Shown piece by piece: positions 6,377 to 13,800 of a DNA stretch of 64,000 bases. The first letter of the stretch is position 1. Every line of letters starts with the position of its first letter. The notes under the pieces were generated by a model. That model saw only the letters and a program-made list of their open reading frames with translations, was not told the DNA's origin and searched no databases. The position numbers were made by a program, and so were the translations under genes. This DNA comes from Bacteroides sp. (lineage in GTDB: Bacteria > Bacteroidota > Bacteroidia > Bacteroidales > Bacteroidaceae): NCBI GenBank assembly GCA_019414665.1, contig DXLO01000012.1:8140-72139 (forward strand), in the 5' to 3' direction.

Positions 6377-7936
6377 ATGATAACAACGAGCCGATTTTTT
6401 AAAGAGAAACAGTATATGTGGTACAAGGTTAGAGAGCTTCAGTCAAAAGGATTAAACAAGACACAGATCGGGAAGCACCTGGGAGTGGACAGAAGCACCG
6501 TGCGGAGATATCTGCAGATGTCCCGGGAAGATTTTGTAAGGAGGCGGAATTCGCATCGCAAATACACGCTGAAACTGGCAGGATACGAGGAGTATGTGCG
6601 GGGAACTCTGGAGGAATATCCGTATATATCGGCCGCAAGGATACATGACTGGCTTAAGGAATGCTATCCGGATTTCCCGGAAGTGTGCGACAAGACCGTA
6701 TTCAATTTTGTAGAAAAGGTGCGCTGCAAATATGGCATCGGAAAGAAGTCGGAGGCCAGGATACGCAGGGACTATGAGAAACTGCCGGACACCCCCTACG
6801 GGGAGTATGCGCAGGCGGATTTCGGGGAGAAATGGATGTCAGCGGGAAACGGCAGAAGCACGAAAGTCTATTTTTTTGCGATCGTCCTGGCACGTTCACG
6901 TTACAAGTTCACCTTTTTCGCCCGCCGCCCTTTCGACACGGAACTCGCCATCTATGCACATGAGTGTGCTTTTGAGTATTTCGGAGGGAAACCGGAAAAG
7001 ATCCTTTATGACCAGGACAGGGTGCTGATCTCCCGGGAGAACCTGGGGGACCTGATGCTGACAAGGAAGTTCCAGACGTTTGTCAGGGAGCAGCATTTCC
7101 AGCCGGTGTTCTGCCATAAGGCCGATCCCGAGTCCAAAGGCAAGGTCGAGAACGTAGTGAAATATGTGAAGGAGAACTTTCTGGTGGCACGTGTGTTCCG
7201 TGATATTGACAGTCTGAACAGGGAGGCCCTCGAATGGCTTGAAAGGACGGGGAACGGGAAGGTGCACGGGACCACCCGTCTTGTTCCCCGGGAAGAGTTT
7301 GCCGTGGAGAAAGGCTTTCTCATGCCCTATCATGGGACGCCACAACCACCGCAGGAGGAGATGAGGGAATACCATGTACGCAAGGACAATACAGTGCAGT
7401 ACAGGGGGAATTATTACAGCCTGCCATGCGGAACTTACCGGAGCGGGCAGACAACCGTCTGGCTGCAGGAAACGGAAGGGAATGTGGAGCTGTACAACAA
7501 GGATACGGGGAAACTCATCTGCCGGCATGCGCTCTGTACCAGAAAGGGAAGGACCGTTTATGACGACTCCCACAGAAAACCGAGAAACACCGGAGTGAAG
7601 ATAGCCGAACGCATCCTTGTCCATGTGTCGGGCAACAGGGAGGTGGCCATGTGGATGGATAATCTGAAAAGGAGGAAGGAACGTTATTACAGGGATAATC
7701 TGGAGGTGATCCTGCGCATAATTCCCGGATATGACAAGAATACACTGATAGAGGCCATACGGATATGTCTGGACAAAGGCATCTATAACGGGGACTCGGT
7801 TAAAAGCCTGTGTGAATATGTGTGCAGGGGAAAGGAAAATGGAACAGAAATATACGGACTGGAGGATCGCCTGCCCCGACAAGGCGGATTGATACAGTCT
7901 TATAACGAAATACTCAGGGATTATGACAAGACATAA
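6377..7936 (+). CDS. istA: IS21-family transposase IstA
   Basis: A 519-residue DDE transposase that cuts and joins IS ends. An N-terminal helix-turn-helix (SKGLNKTQIGKHLGVDRSTV, about 23-42) binds the terminal repeats. The RNase-H-like core shows D148 (in AQADFGE), a second Asp in YDQDR (212-214) and E258 (in SKGKVEN). The C-terminal part has the beta-barrel region with YRGNYYSLP. Length is normal for the family and no frameshift or internal stop is present, so the gene looks intact. The 3' end overlaps istB by 14 bp, the usual coupled arrangement. Coding DNA looks G+C richer than the chromosomal genes around it. Confidence 0.95.
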   Translation: MITTSRFFKEKQYMWYKVRELQSKGLNKTQIGKHLGVDRSTVRRYLQMSREDFVRRRNSHRKYTLKLAGYEEYVRGTLEEYPYISAARIHDWLKECYPDFPEVCDKTVFNFVEKVRCKYGIGKKSEARIRRDYEKLPDTPYGEYAQADFGEKWMSAGNGRSTKVYFFAIVLARSRYKFTFFARRPFDTELAIYAHECAFEYFGGKPEKILYDQDRVLISRENLGDLMLTRKFQTFVREQHFQPVFCHKADPESKGKVENVVKYVKENFLVARVFRDIDSLNREALEWLERTGNGKVHGTTRLVPREEFAVEKGFLMPYHGTPQPPQEEMREYHVRKDNTVQYRGNYYSLPCGTYRSGQTTVWLQETEGNVELYNKDTGKLICRHALCTRKGRTVYDDSHRKPRNTGVKIAERILVHVSGNREVAMWMDNLKRRKERYYRDNLEVILRIIPGYDKNTLIEAIRICLDKGIYNGDSVKSLCEYVCRGKENGTEIYGLEDRLPRQGGLIQSYNEILRDYDKT

Positions 7937-8720
7937 GAAGGAACTCATGGAATGTGCACGTATGCTCAAGCTGGGCAATCTGACCGAACATCTGGAGGAA
8001 CTGCTGCATCAGGCCCAGGAAAAGCAGCTGACCTATCCGGAGTTTCTACTCGCCTGCCTCAGGGAGGAGGTCCGGACCAGGGAGAACCGGAAATATTTGT
8101 GCCGTTTGAAAGCGGCCGGGCTTCCTGCAAGGCATGATCTGGACCGTTACGACTTTACCCGGACGGAAGGAATCGACTCCAGAAAGCTGCGCGAACTGCG
8201 CGAGCTGGTATGGGTGGGACAGGCATACAACCTGCTTCTGGCAGGCGGTTCCGGAACAGGAAAGACCTATATTGCCGCCGGACTTGTCCATGAGGCGGTG
8301 AAAGCCGGATACAGGGCATATATGGTTACGCTGGAGGACCTTCTGACCTGTCTGAAGACAAGGGATGTTTCCAGGCATGCGATGAAAACCTACAAACGGA
8401 TCATGAAGGCACAGCTGCTGGCCATTGATAATGCCACACTCTTTCCCTTGAAAAGAGAAGATATCATGTTGCTGTTCAAACTGGTGAATGAGTTTCAGGA
8501 AAAGACATCGCTTATCGTTACAGCCAACTACTCCCTTACAGAGTGGCTGGCAATACCGGGAGAGGAAGCTGTCGCAGCGGCATTGCTTGACAGACTGCTC
8601 TACTGTTGTGAGATTATACAACTGTCAAGAAACAGCTATCGGATGGAAAACAGGAAAACAATTTTTAGCAATCGGAGTGAAGATACGGACACTTTAAAAG
8701 AGTTAACAACTGTAAAGTAA
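7923..8720 (+). CDS. istB: IS21-family ATPase helper IstB
   Basis: A 265-residue AAA+ ATPase that assembles on DNA and directs IstA to target sites. The Walker A motif is GGSGTGKT (108-115). The Walker B region reads QLLAIDNATLF, so the second acidic position is Asn (D169-N170) rather than the DD or DE seen in many IstB proteins; homologs I recall from Bacteroides share this. A sensor-like TANYSLTEW follows. The N-terminal helical domain (1-70) is as in DnaC/IstB relatives. It overlaps the end of istA and ends just before the putative right IS terminus. Full length with no visible damage. Confidence 0.94.
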   Translation: MTRHKKELMECARMLKLGNLTEHLEELLHQAQEKQLTYPEFLLACLREEVRTRENRKYLCRLKAAGLPARHDLDRYDFTRTEGIDSRKLRELRELVWVGQAYNLLLAGGSGTGKTYIAAGLVHEAVKAGYRAYMVTLEDLLTCLKTRDVSRHAMKTYKRIMKAQLLAIDNATLFPLKREDIMLLFKLVNEFQEKTSLIVTANYSLTEWLAIPGEEAVAAALLDRLLYCCEIIQLSRNSYRMENRKTIFSNRSEDTDTLKELTTVK

Positions 8721-8753
8721 TATCCTGCTAAAAGTGGGATATATTAAATTACA

Positions 8754-9235
8754 TAAAAATGAGGTGTGTAAATTTGCAAGGTACACTCATTTGTATATCG
8801 GTTGTGCTTTTCATCCATATTACGATGGTAGAGCAAAGTTAGCAATAAACCTTCGATAAAAACAAAATTATCCTGTTAATTCTTTCTCTTATATGCTATG
8901 AGCTTGCCTTATATGCAATCGCCCTCCACCGTCAGACCAAATGGCAAAAAGGGAAAGTTGCCATAGATATGAAATTCACGGACAAACACCCCTATGCTGT
9001 CCGACCGGAAAGAAACTTTCAACTGCAAAGTATCTCCCGAAGCAGCATGAAACTTGGAGCATCTCGTTTCCGGACAATCCCAAGAAGAAACAATGTAATA
9101 AATATGTAAACTGTCACTTCCCATGTTTTTATAGATAAAAACACCACCACTAAAAAAGTCGAACAAACAAATCGCCAAGCAATCTTTTTCATTTATTTCT
9201 CCTTATACGATTCCCCCTGAAAAATCCTTCAAAAG
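8754..9235. other. Spacer between IS21 and the VapE/HU module, with a doubtful small ORF
   Basis: No secure gene. A minus-strand frame at 8909-9178 could encode 89 residues ending in a protein-like stretch (TLQLKVSFRSDSIGVFVREF), but its first half is poor. A different minus-strand frame from an ATG at 9192 starts with a signal-peptide-like MKKIAWRFVCSTFLVVVFL and stops at about 58 residues. Together they could be one short exported protein split by a frameshift; I cannot establish this. Confidence 0.25.
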
Positions 9236-9282
9236 CTTCAGCCCTTCCGCAAACCCTTTGCAGAAGGGCGTTCCGGCTGAAG
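9236..9282 (-). terminator. Hairpins at the 3' end of the VapE-like gene
   Basis: Two overlapping inverted repeats: outer CTTCAGCC (9236-9243) with GGCTGAAG (9275-9282), and inner GCCCTTC (9241-9247) with GAAGGGC (9263-9269). They lie just beyond the minus-strand stop at 9303. On the minus strand the downstream bases include ATTTTT. The same GGCTGAAGGA word recurs at the right end of the module. Confidence 0.5.
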
Positions 9283-9302
9283 GATCACACCGGAAAAAGG
9301 TT

Positions 9303-10700
9303 TCAGGCTGCGGAAGAATCCTTCAGCTTCACCAGCCGGTACACATTGCCATACTCGGTATGAACACGCTGTATCCCCAATGCAACCATCATCCTGCCCA
9401 AGCGGTTCGGAGTCACCCCGCGCATGGCAGCCGGATAATGTTTCTGCAAATAATTGAACAAATCCGTCGTGGTATAGGGCTTGGACAACTCCCCTTCCTG
9501 CGGCATCCGGAAACAACGCAAAAACAATTCCTGTTCGGCAGGCATTTTATAAAAATTCCGGTTGCTGTGCTGTATCTCCTTTTCTTCCTCTTCCGAGAAC
9601 CAGTAACGCTCTCCTCCGGCCAGCTCCGCTTTCAGCTGGGCGAACAGCTGCGCATGATCGGGCGGTGTACAATCAATCTTATCATCCACTTCCGCACAGA
9701 GGAAACGGCGGCTTCCTGTGGGATCAGTCAGCAGATCCGTCATATTGGACGTACCGATGAAAGAGGCGATACGAGGCAGATGACTGAATGCCGGACGATG
9801 TGCCCTGCGGAAAGTCAGTGTGGTCATCTGCATCAGATTCTTTAAGGCAGGCATCTGTCCGGCACGGTACTTGTCGAACTCATCCATATTGATCAATCCG
9901 AAAAGCGAAAGTTTCTGTTCACATCCACTCTCGCTCGTCAGGTCGAACTTGTCTATATAATAAGGTGTAAGTTCCTTAGGCATCAAAATCTTGCAAAAAG
10001 AAGACTTGCGCTTCCCCTGCTCACGGCTCACCAACATAGGCGCCACCGCATTGGCGCAATCCTGCGCCTGCCCCAGCCATTGGGCGGCAACACCCAGCAT
10101 CCAACGGTGAAACCCTTTCACCCACATCGGCTTACGCGATATACGCACGGCCAGCGGAGTTACACGATCCACTCCGTCCCACTGAGGCAAGTGGCTCATA
10201 TAATGTAGAAAAGGATGATAGTTTTCCACCTTTCTGGAATGGAGCAGACGGCTCACATCCTTATCCCAGCAGTTGATGCCACCGGAACGCGCCTCCAGAC
10301 AGAATGTATTCAAATCGCGTTGAGCCACTATACCATACTCTTCATCCGGCATCTCTTTCCCACGATACTCCGTCTGTTCGGTGAGAAGGTTATAACGGAA
10401 ATTATACCGTGCAGTCAAAAAGCACTGCAAGGCCTCCAGCATATTCTCCGGTTTCTTGCGCCCCGATTTGCCAAAAGTCGCCTTTTCATCGATAGTTTCT
10501 GCCATGCCAGCTGTTTCGACAGCCGCTGGGAGAACAATTTCATCCACCGTTTCCGTAGCCGTTGAAGGCAACACCCCTTCCGCATTTCCGGTTTGCCCCA
10601 CCGACTGCCCGGTAACCGGAGCCGTGCTTTTTCCCACGCATCTCCTCATTTTCATACTCTTTTTGCACCAACTCAGTAATTTTTCCACTAATTTTTTCAT
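9303..10700 (-). CDS. VapE-like / DUF3874-type P-loop protein
   Basis: A 465-residue protein of the virulence-associated-E (VirE/VapE) group, common in Bacteroides beside HU-like genes. VapE proteins resemble phage replication helicase/primase ATPases. Residues 1-85 are a low-complexity, poorly conserved leader. A region around 85-200 has YHPFLHYMSHLPQWDGVDR, a family hallmark. A Walker-A-like SREQGKRKSSF (225-235) is followed by LINMDEFDKY (269-278, Walker-B-like) and FIGTSNM..LLTDPTGSRRF (314-333, sensor/Arg-finger region). A winged-helix-like C-terminus follows (RGVTPNRLGRMMVALGI). Divergent from the HU-like gene across the palindrome array. Its biological role in Bacteroides is not established. 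Confidence 0.8.
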   Translation of the reverse strand: MKKLVEKLLSWCKKSMKMRRCVGKSTAPVTGQSVGQTGNAEGVLPSTATETVDEIVLPAAVETAGMAETIDEKATFGKSGRKKPENMLEALQCFLTARYNFRYNLLTEQTEYRGKEMPDEEYGIVAQRDLNTFCLEARSGGINCWDKDVSRLLHSRKVENYHPFLHYMSHLPQWDGVDRVTPLAVRISRKPMWVKGFHRWMLGVAAQWLGQAQDCANAVAPMLVSREQGKRKSSFCKILMPKELTPYYIDKFDLTSESGCEQKLSLFGLINMDEFDKYRAGQMPALKNLMQMTTLTFRRAHRPAFSHLPRIASFIGTSNMTDLLTDPTGSRRFLCAEVDDKIDCTPPDHAQLFAQLKAELAGGERYWFSEEEEKEIQHSNRNFYKMPAEQELFLRCFRMPQEGELSKPYTTTDLFNYLQKHYPAAMRGVTPNRLGRMMVALGIQRVHTEYGNVYRLVKLKDSSAA

Positions 10701-10732
10701 CCTTTTTCATTATTTGGGGTTGTGTAATATCA

Positions 10733-10764
10733 CAAAGATAACACTCAAAACACCCTTTTACAAG
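10733..10764 (-). promoter_or_regulatory. Promoter of the VapE-like gene
   Basis: Reading the minus strand: -33 CTTG (10764-10761), a 20-bp spacer, then -7 TATCTTTG (10740-10733). This matches the Bacteroides consensus well. Transcription should begin near 10726, about 26 bp before the ATG at 10700, which supports that start. Confidence 0.65.
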
Positions 10765-10843
10765 CATTTACCCCACACTACCGCAAAAAAGTGACTAAGC
10801 GAAAATAACTGGGAAATTATTCGTTTTTATCAAGACTATTTCA

Positions 10844-10851
10844 TACTTTTG
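10844..10851 (+). promoter_or_regulatory. -7 element of the HU-like gene
   Basis: TACTTTTG fits TAnnTTTG. A transcript from here would begin near 10858, at the very edge of the palindrome array, leaving a leader of about 170 nt before the ATG at 11029. The array would then be either an operator at the start site or a structured RNA leader. Confidence 0.55.
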
Positions 10852-10856
10852 CACCG

Positions 10857-10962
10857 TCAAGTTAATCGTTTCACTAGAATGATGAAATTTCATCACCTAA
10901 GTGATACAACTTCATCACTAGAGTGATATGATTTCATCACTAAAGTGAAACGATTAACTTGA
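10857..10962. repeat. Four 22-bp-spaced palindromes within a perfect 19-bp inverted repeat
   Basis: Four 12-bp sites start at 10871, 10893, 10915 and 10937, exactly 22 bp apart: TCACTAGAATGA, TCACCTAAGTGA, TCACTAGAGTGA and TCACTAAAGTGA. Three are near-perfect TCAC...GTGA palindromes and the first has one change. The whole set is enclosed by perfect 19-nt arms at 10857-10875 and 10944-10962. The similarity of the two halves continues inward for another ~13 bp. Spacing near two helical turns puts all sites on one DNA face, as expected for a cooperatively bound operator or iteron array. It lies between the divergent VapE-like and HU-like genes. Confidence 0.85.
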
Positions 10963-11028
10963 AAGGAAGTTGCAGCAAACTCTTCCGTACAAGAAAGCAT
11001 AAACAACCGGATAAAAACAAATAAGCGA

Positions 11029-11709
11029 ATGGCTATCAAATTTGAATTTTATGAATCACCCAATACGATAGGTACGCGCAAGAAGCGCTATCACGCCCGT
11101 GTAGTAAACTGGCAGCGCATCAACACCGACTATCTGGCACGGGAAATACAGTACGGCTCCTCGCTCACCGTGGCGGACATCAAGGCAACCATTATCTCGC
11201 TCAGCGAGAAACTGGCCTACTACTTGAAGGACGGTGCCCGGGTACATATCGAAGGGATAGGATATTTCCATATATCGCTTACCTGCCCCGAGACACGGAC
11301 ACCAAGCTCCACACGTGCCAACAAGGTGAAATTCAAATCGGTGACATTCCGTGCGGACAAATACCTGAAGCATCAGTTGAGCGACGTCAAGACCGAGCGT
11401 TCGAAATACAAGCCGCACTCCATGCCGGTAACCAAAGAGAGTATAGACGAAGCACTGACGGAATACTTCTTGACAAACAGCGTGCTGACACGCCGGAAGT
11501 TTGAATCGTTATGCGGACTGACACGAGCTACCGCGGGACGTTATATCGCTCAGTTGGCGAAAGATAAAAAACTGCGCAATATCTCCATTCCGCGCAACCC
11601 CATCTATGAACCGATGCCGGGATTCTACGGAAAAGAGAAATTGCCCGAACCGGAGAACGAAACGGAAAACGTATCGGCAACAAACGACACGGACCTGACA
11701 ATAAAGTAA
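11029..11709 (+). CDS. HU-like DNA-binding protein with C-terminal extension
   Basis: A 226-residue member of the Bacteroides HU-like (HU/IHF superfamily) group. The HU core covers about residues 1-120: helices around DIKATIISLSEKLAYYLKDG (50-69), then the strand turn RVHIEGIGYFHIS (71-83), with the flexible arm around PETRTPSSTRANKVKF. Unlike simple HU (~90 residues), about 100 more residues follow, including a helix-turn-helix-like TRRKFESLCGLTRATAGRYI (near 155-174) and an acidic tail. It faces the VapE-like gene and sits directly downstream of the 22-bp palindrome array, so it is a candidate binder or target of that array. A terminator follows at 11786. Confidence 0.88.
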   Translation: MAIKFEFYESPNTIGTRKKRYHARVVNWQRINTDYLAREIQYGSSLTVADIKATIISLSEKLAYYLKDGARVHIEGIGYFHISLTCPETRTPSSTRANKVKFKSVTFRADKYLKHQLSDVKTERSKYKPHSMPVTKESIDEALTEYFLTNSVLTRRKFESLCGLTRATAGRYIAQLAKDKKLRNISIPRNPIYEPMPGFYGKEKLPEPENETENVSATNDTDLTIK

Positions 11710-11785
11710 ATATACAACGAAACAATATAATAGAAAACTTCTACAAACGAAGCTCAAACCATAAAGAGCTGAAACTTCTACACTA

Positions 11786-11830
11786 GGCTGAAGGAATTCC
11801 GGGAGGAAATCCTTCAGCCGCTTTTCTTTA
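11786..11830 (+). terminator. Terminator of the HU-like gene
   Basis: Arms 11786-11800 and 11805-11819 pair at 14 of 15 positions (GGCTGAAGGA / TCCTTCAGCC core), with a 4-nt loop and a T-rich tail (CTTTTCTTT) at 11821-11829. Confidence 0.75.
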
Positions 11831-11901
11831 TTGACGGGCGTTTGCGAAGGGGCTGAAGGATTTGAAGGAAAAAACAAGGGAAACTCAGGGAGAGGTACTT
11901 T

Positions 11902-12468
11902 TCAGCCCACCAGCCATACCAGCATGGGCAAGTAATCCTTTAAGGAAACACGAAGCAGCTTCAATGCCTGCTGGATGCGGTAAGCCACCGTCTGTGGCGA
12001 CACATCCAGCACTTCAGCAATTTCTTTATAACTCAGTTCCTTAAAGCGATGCATCACAAAGGCTTCCCGATAACTGTCGGGAAGAGCAGCCATCGCCTCT
12101 TTTATTTTCCGGTCCAATTCCTCAAAACGACCATAGTCCACTTCACACAATGCCGCCTGTGTCCGCTCATAAAAGGCAGCTTCCGCCTTGGTTTTCACCT
12201 GTTCCCGCGTCAAGTGGTTCAAGACCCTCCGATAAGTCATTTTGAACAAATACTGATTCAATGAAGACTCGATTATCAAATCCCCACGATTCTCCCACAG
12301 CCATAACATCACCTCCTGAACAATCTCTTCGGCATCTTCCAGCGACACCAAGCGGTGAGCATAGGCACACAGCATAGGATAGTACCTTCTGAATAAATGG
12401 TCAAAAGAATTACCATCCCCCTGTCGGAGAGCATTAAACAAAGACAAGTCTTCCACGGTATGATTCAT
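11902..12468 (-). CDS. ECF sigma factor (Bacteroidales sigma-70 family 1 type)
   Basis: A 188-residue extracytoplasmic-function sigma factor. Region 2 shows SFDHLFRRYYPMLCAYAHRL and EDAEEIVQEVMLWLWENR; region 4 shows ALPDSYREAFVMHRFKELSY and a helix-turn-helix YKEIAEVLDVSPQTVAYRI. I start it at MNHTVEDL (12468) because a -7 box (TATCTTTG, minus strand 12502-12495) lies 27 bp upstream, so a longer start at 12543 would be outside the transcript. It is divergent from the FecR-type anti-sigma gene (12612) and precedes an STN-bearing SusC: the classical three-part signalling set that switches on a PUL when the glycan is sensed. Confidence 0.94.
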   Translation of the reverse strand: MNHTVEDLSLFNALRQGDGNSFDHLFRRYYPMLCAYAHRLVSLEDAEEIVQEVMLWLWENRGDLIIESSLNQYLFKMTYRRVLNHLTREQVKTKAEAAFYERTQAALCEVDYGRFEELDRKIKEAMAALPDSYREAFVMHRFKELSYKEIAEVLDVSPQTVAYRIQQALKLLRVSLKDYLPMLVWLVG

Positions 12469-12494
12469 AGTATAATAACTGTTTTCCTTGTGTA

Positions 12495-12502
12495 CAAAGA
12501 TA
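12495..12502 (-). promoter_or_regulatory. -7 element of the ECF sigma gene
   Basis: TATCTTTG on the minus strand matches the Bacteroides -7 consensus and decides in favour of the 12468 start. No clear -33 element. Confidence 0.5.
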
Positions 12503-12611
12503 GTTGTTTTTATCGGAAAAAACTTTTTTTTAAAAAAAAGCATTTTTCGTTTAGATACCTTTCATTCTCGCTTGTCTTAATAATATAAAGGAAAACATTA
12601 AAGTATAATTC

Positions 12612-13625
12612 ATGGAAAACCATACCGATATAGAAACTTTGTTGACCAAGTATTTCGAAGGAAACACCACTCCGCCGGAGAACGAACAGATAGAAGCCTG
12701 GCTGAATGCCGATGAGGAGCATTTGCGTATAGCCAAGCAGCTGAATACGCTCTATCTGGCTGTAGACACACAGCACATCACAAAGAAGATAGATACGGAA
12801 AAGGCATTAGACAAGGTAAAAAGCAGAACAAAAGTTAGAAACCTGTCCTGGTGGGGATGGACACAACGCATTGCGGCCATCCTGTCCGTTCCCCTCCTGA
12901 TAGGTGTATTGGCTCTGTATCCGGACAGACAGCAGCCGGTAGTCACCGCTCAGATGGTGGAAATAAAAACCAATGCAGGCATGACTACCTCCGTCCTGTT
13001 ACCGGACAGCACGGTAGTTCACCTCAATTCGGAATCCTCCCTCCGCTATCCCACCTTTTTTGCCGGCGATGTACGCCAAGTGGAATTAAACGGTGAAGCT
13101 TATTTCGATGTGACCCAACATCCCCGGAAACGATTCATCGTTTCCACCCCTCACCATTCGCAGGTGGAAGTGTACGGAACAAGTTTTAATGTGGAAGCAT
13201 ACGGTAATGAAACTCCCATTTCCACCACGCTTATCGAAGGCAGCGTAGGGTTTATTTATAAGAATAGCAAAGGAAAATTTCAAAAGAGTATGCTCTCCCC
13301 CAGACAGAAGCTGGTTTATTCTCCACAAACCGGAGATATCAAGTGCTACGCTACCTCGGGCGAATCGGAGATTTCATGGAAAGACGGCAAGCTTATCTTT
13401 AATGACACTCCGCTGGATGAAGTGCTGCACATGCTTGGAAAGCGGTTCAATGTGGAATTCGTATTGTCCAACAAGGGGCTGAAAGGCTGTTCGTTCACAG
13501 GAACATTCACCCATCAGCGTCTAGAGCGTATTATGGAATATTTCCGGATTTCTTCCCACATACGCTGGCGTTACATTGACAGTGCAGATATAAAGACGGA
13601 AAAGCTGAAAATAGAAGTGTACTAA
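12612..13625 (+). CDS. FecR-type anti-sigma factor
   Basis: A 337-residue inner-membrane anti-sigma factor. The cytoplasmic N-terminus (1-85) would hold the ECF sigma. One membrane helix lies at about 88-106 (RIAAILSVPLLIGVLALY). A periplasmic FecR domain follows with TNAGMTTSVLLPDSTVVHLN, GDVRQVELNGEAYFDV and a DUF4974-like C-terminus (FNDTPLDEVLHMLGKRFNVE). By family knowledge it receives the signal from the STN domain of the partner SusC and releases the sigma factor. It lies between the divergent sigma gene and the SusC gene. Confidence 0.94.
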   Translation: MENHTDIETLLTKYFEGNTTPPENEQIEAWLNADEEHLRIAKQLNTLYLAVDTQHITKKIDTEKALDKVKSRTKVRNLSWWGWTQRIAAILSVPLLIGVLALYPDRQQPVVTAQMVEIKTNAGMTTSVLLPDSTVVHLNSESSLRYPTFFAGDVRQVELNGEAYFDVTQHPRKRFIVSTPHHSQVEVYGTSFNVEAYGNETPISTTLIEGSVGFIYKNSKGKFQKSMLSPRQKLVYSPQTGDIKCYATSGESEISWKDGKLIFNDTPLDEVLHMLGKRFNVEFVLSNKGLKGCSFTGTFTHQRLERIMEYFRISSHIRWRYIDSADIKTEKLKIEVY

Positions 13626-13800
13626 TATACGTTTAACCCTTAATTTAAATACTAGAAAAATGAACAGACAACAGGCTCCCTAAACAAAAACATACGGGAG
13701 GATATTGGCGTATCACCCCGTATGAAAAAATCATCTTTCCATGCTTGTTTGGCGACAAGCAAAGACAACATTTTATTCACTTTATCTCAATTACAAAATT

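Larger units (their letters stand above)
6279..8753 (+). mobile_element. IS21-family insertion sequence
   Basis: Contains the two-gene istA/istB arrangement typical of IS21. Possible termini are TGTAATTT at 6279-6286 and AAATTACA at 8746-8753, giving an 8-bp inverted match with the TG...CA ends usual for the family; one more TA pair continues outside. Both ends also carry AGCAGG-like words 20-30 bp inside, compatible with the multiple transposase sites of IS21. No convincing target duplication was seen, so the exact ends are tentative. Confidence 0.7.
9214..11880. other. VapE/HU module bracketed by imperfect inverted repeats
   Basis: The minus strand of 9214-9253 and the plus strand of 11841-11880 match at about 30 of 40 positions by eye, with a near-identical block around GGGCTGAAG and TTTGAAGGA. 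Between these ends lie only a VapE-like gene, a palindrome array and an HU-like gene. Further copies of GGCTGAAGGA, both orientations, occur in the hairpins just inside each end. The layout suggests a discrete cassette, but shared terminator-type sequence could give the same impression. Confidence 0.4.

Noticed and set aside
6896..7978. Long minus-strand frame of 360 codons within istA
   Set aside because: Antisense shadow of the G+C-rich transposase gene, whose DDE motifs and helix-turn-helix are on the plus strand.
8909..9178. Minus-strand 89-codon ORF as a real gene
   Set aside because: Only its second half looks protein-like, and a competing frame from 9192 gives the signal-peptide-like start. 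Left as a possible frameshifted remnant.
10857..10962. CRISPR array
   Set aside because: The period is only 22 bp, spacers would be about 10 bp, units are palindromic and no cas gene is present; an operator or iteron array fits better.
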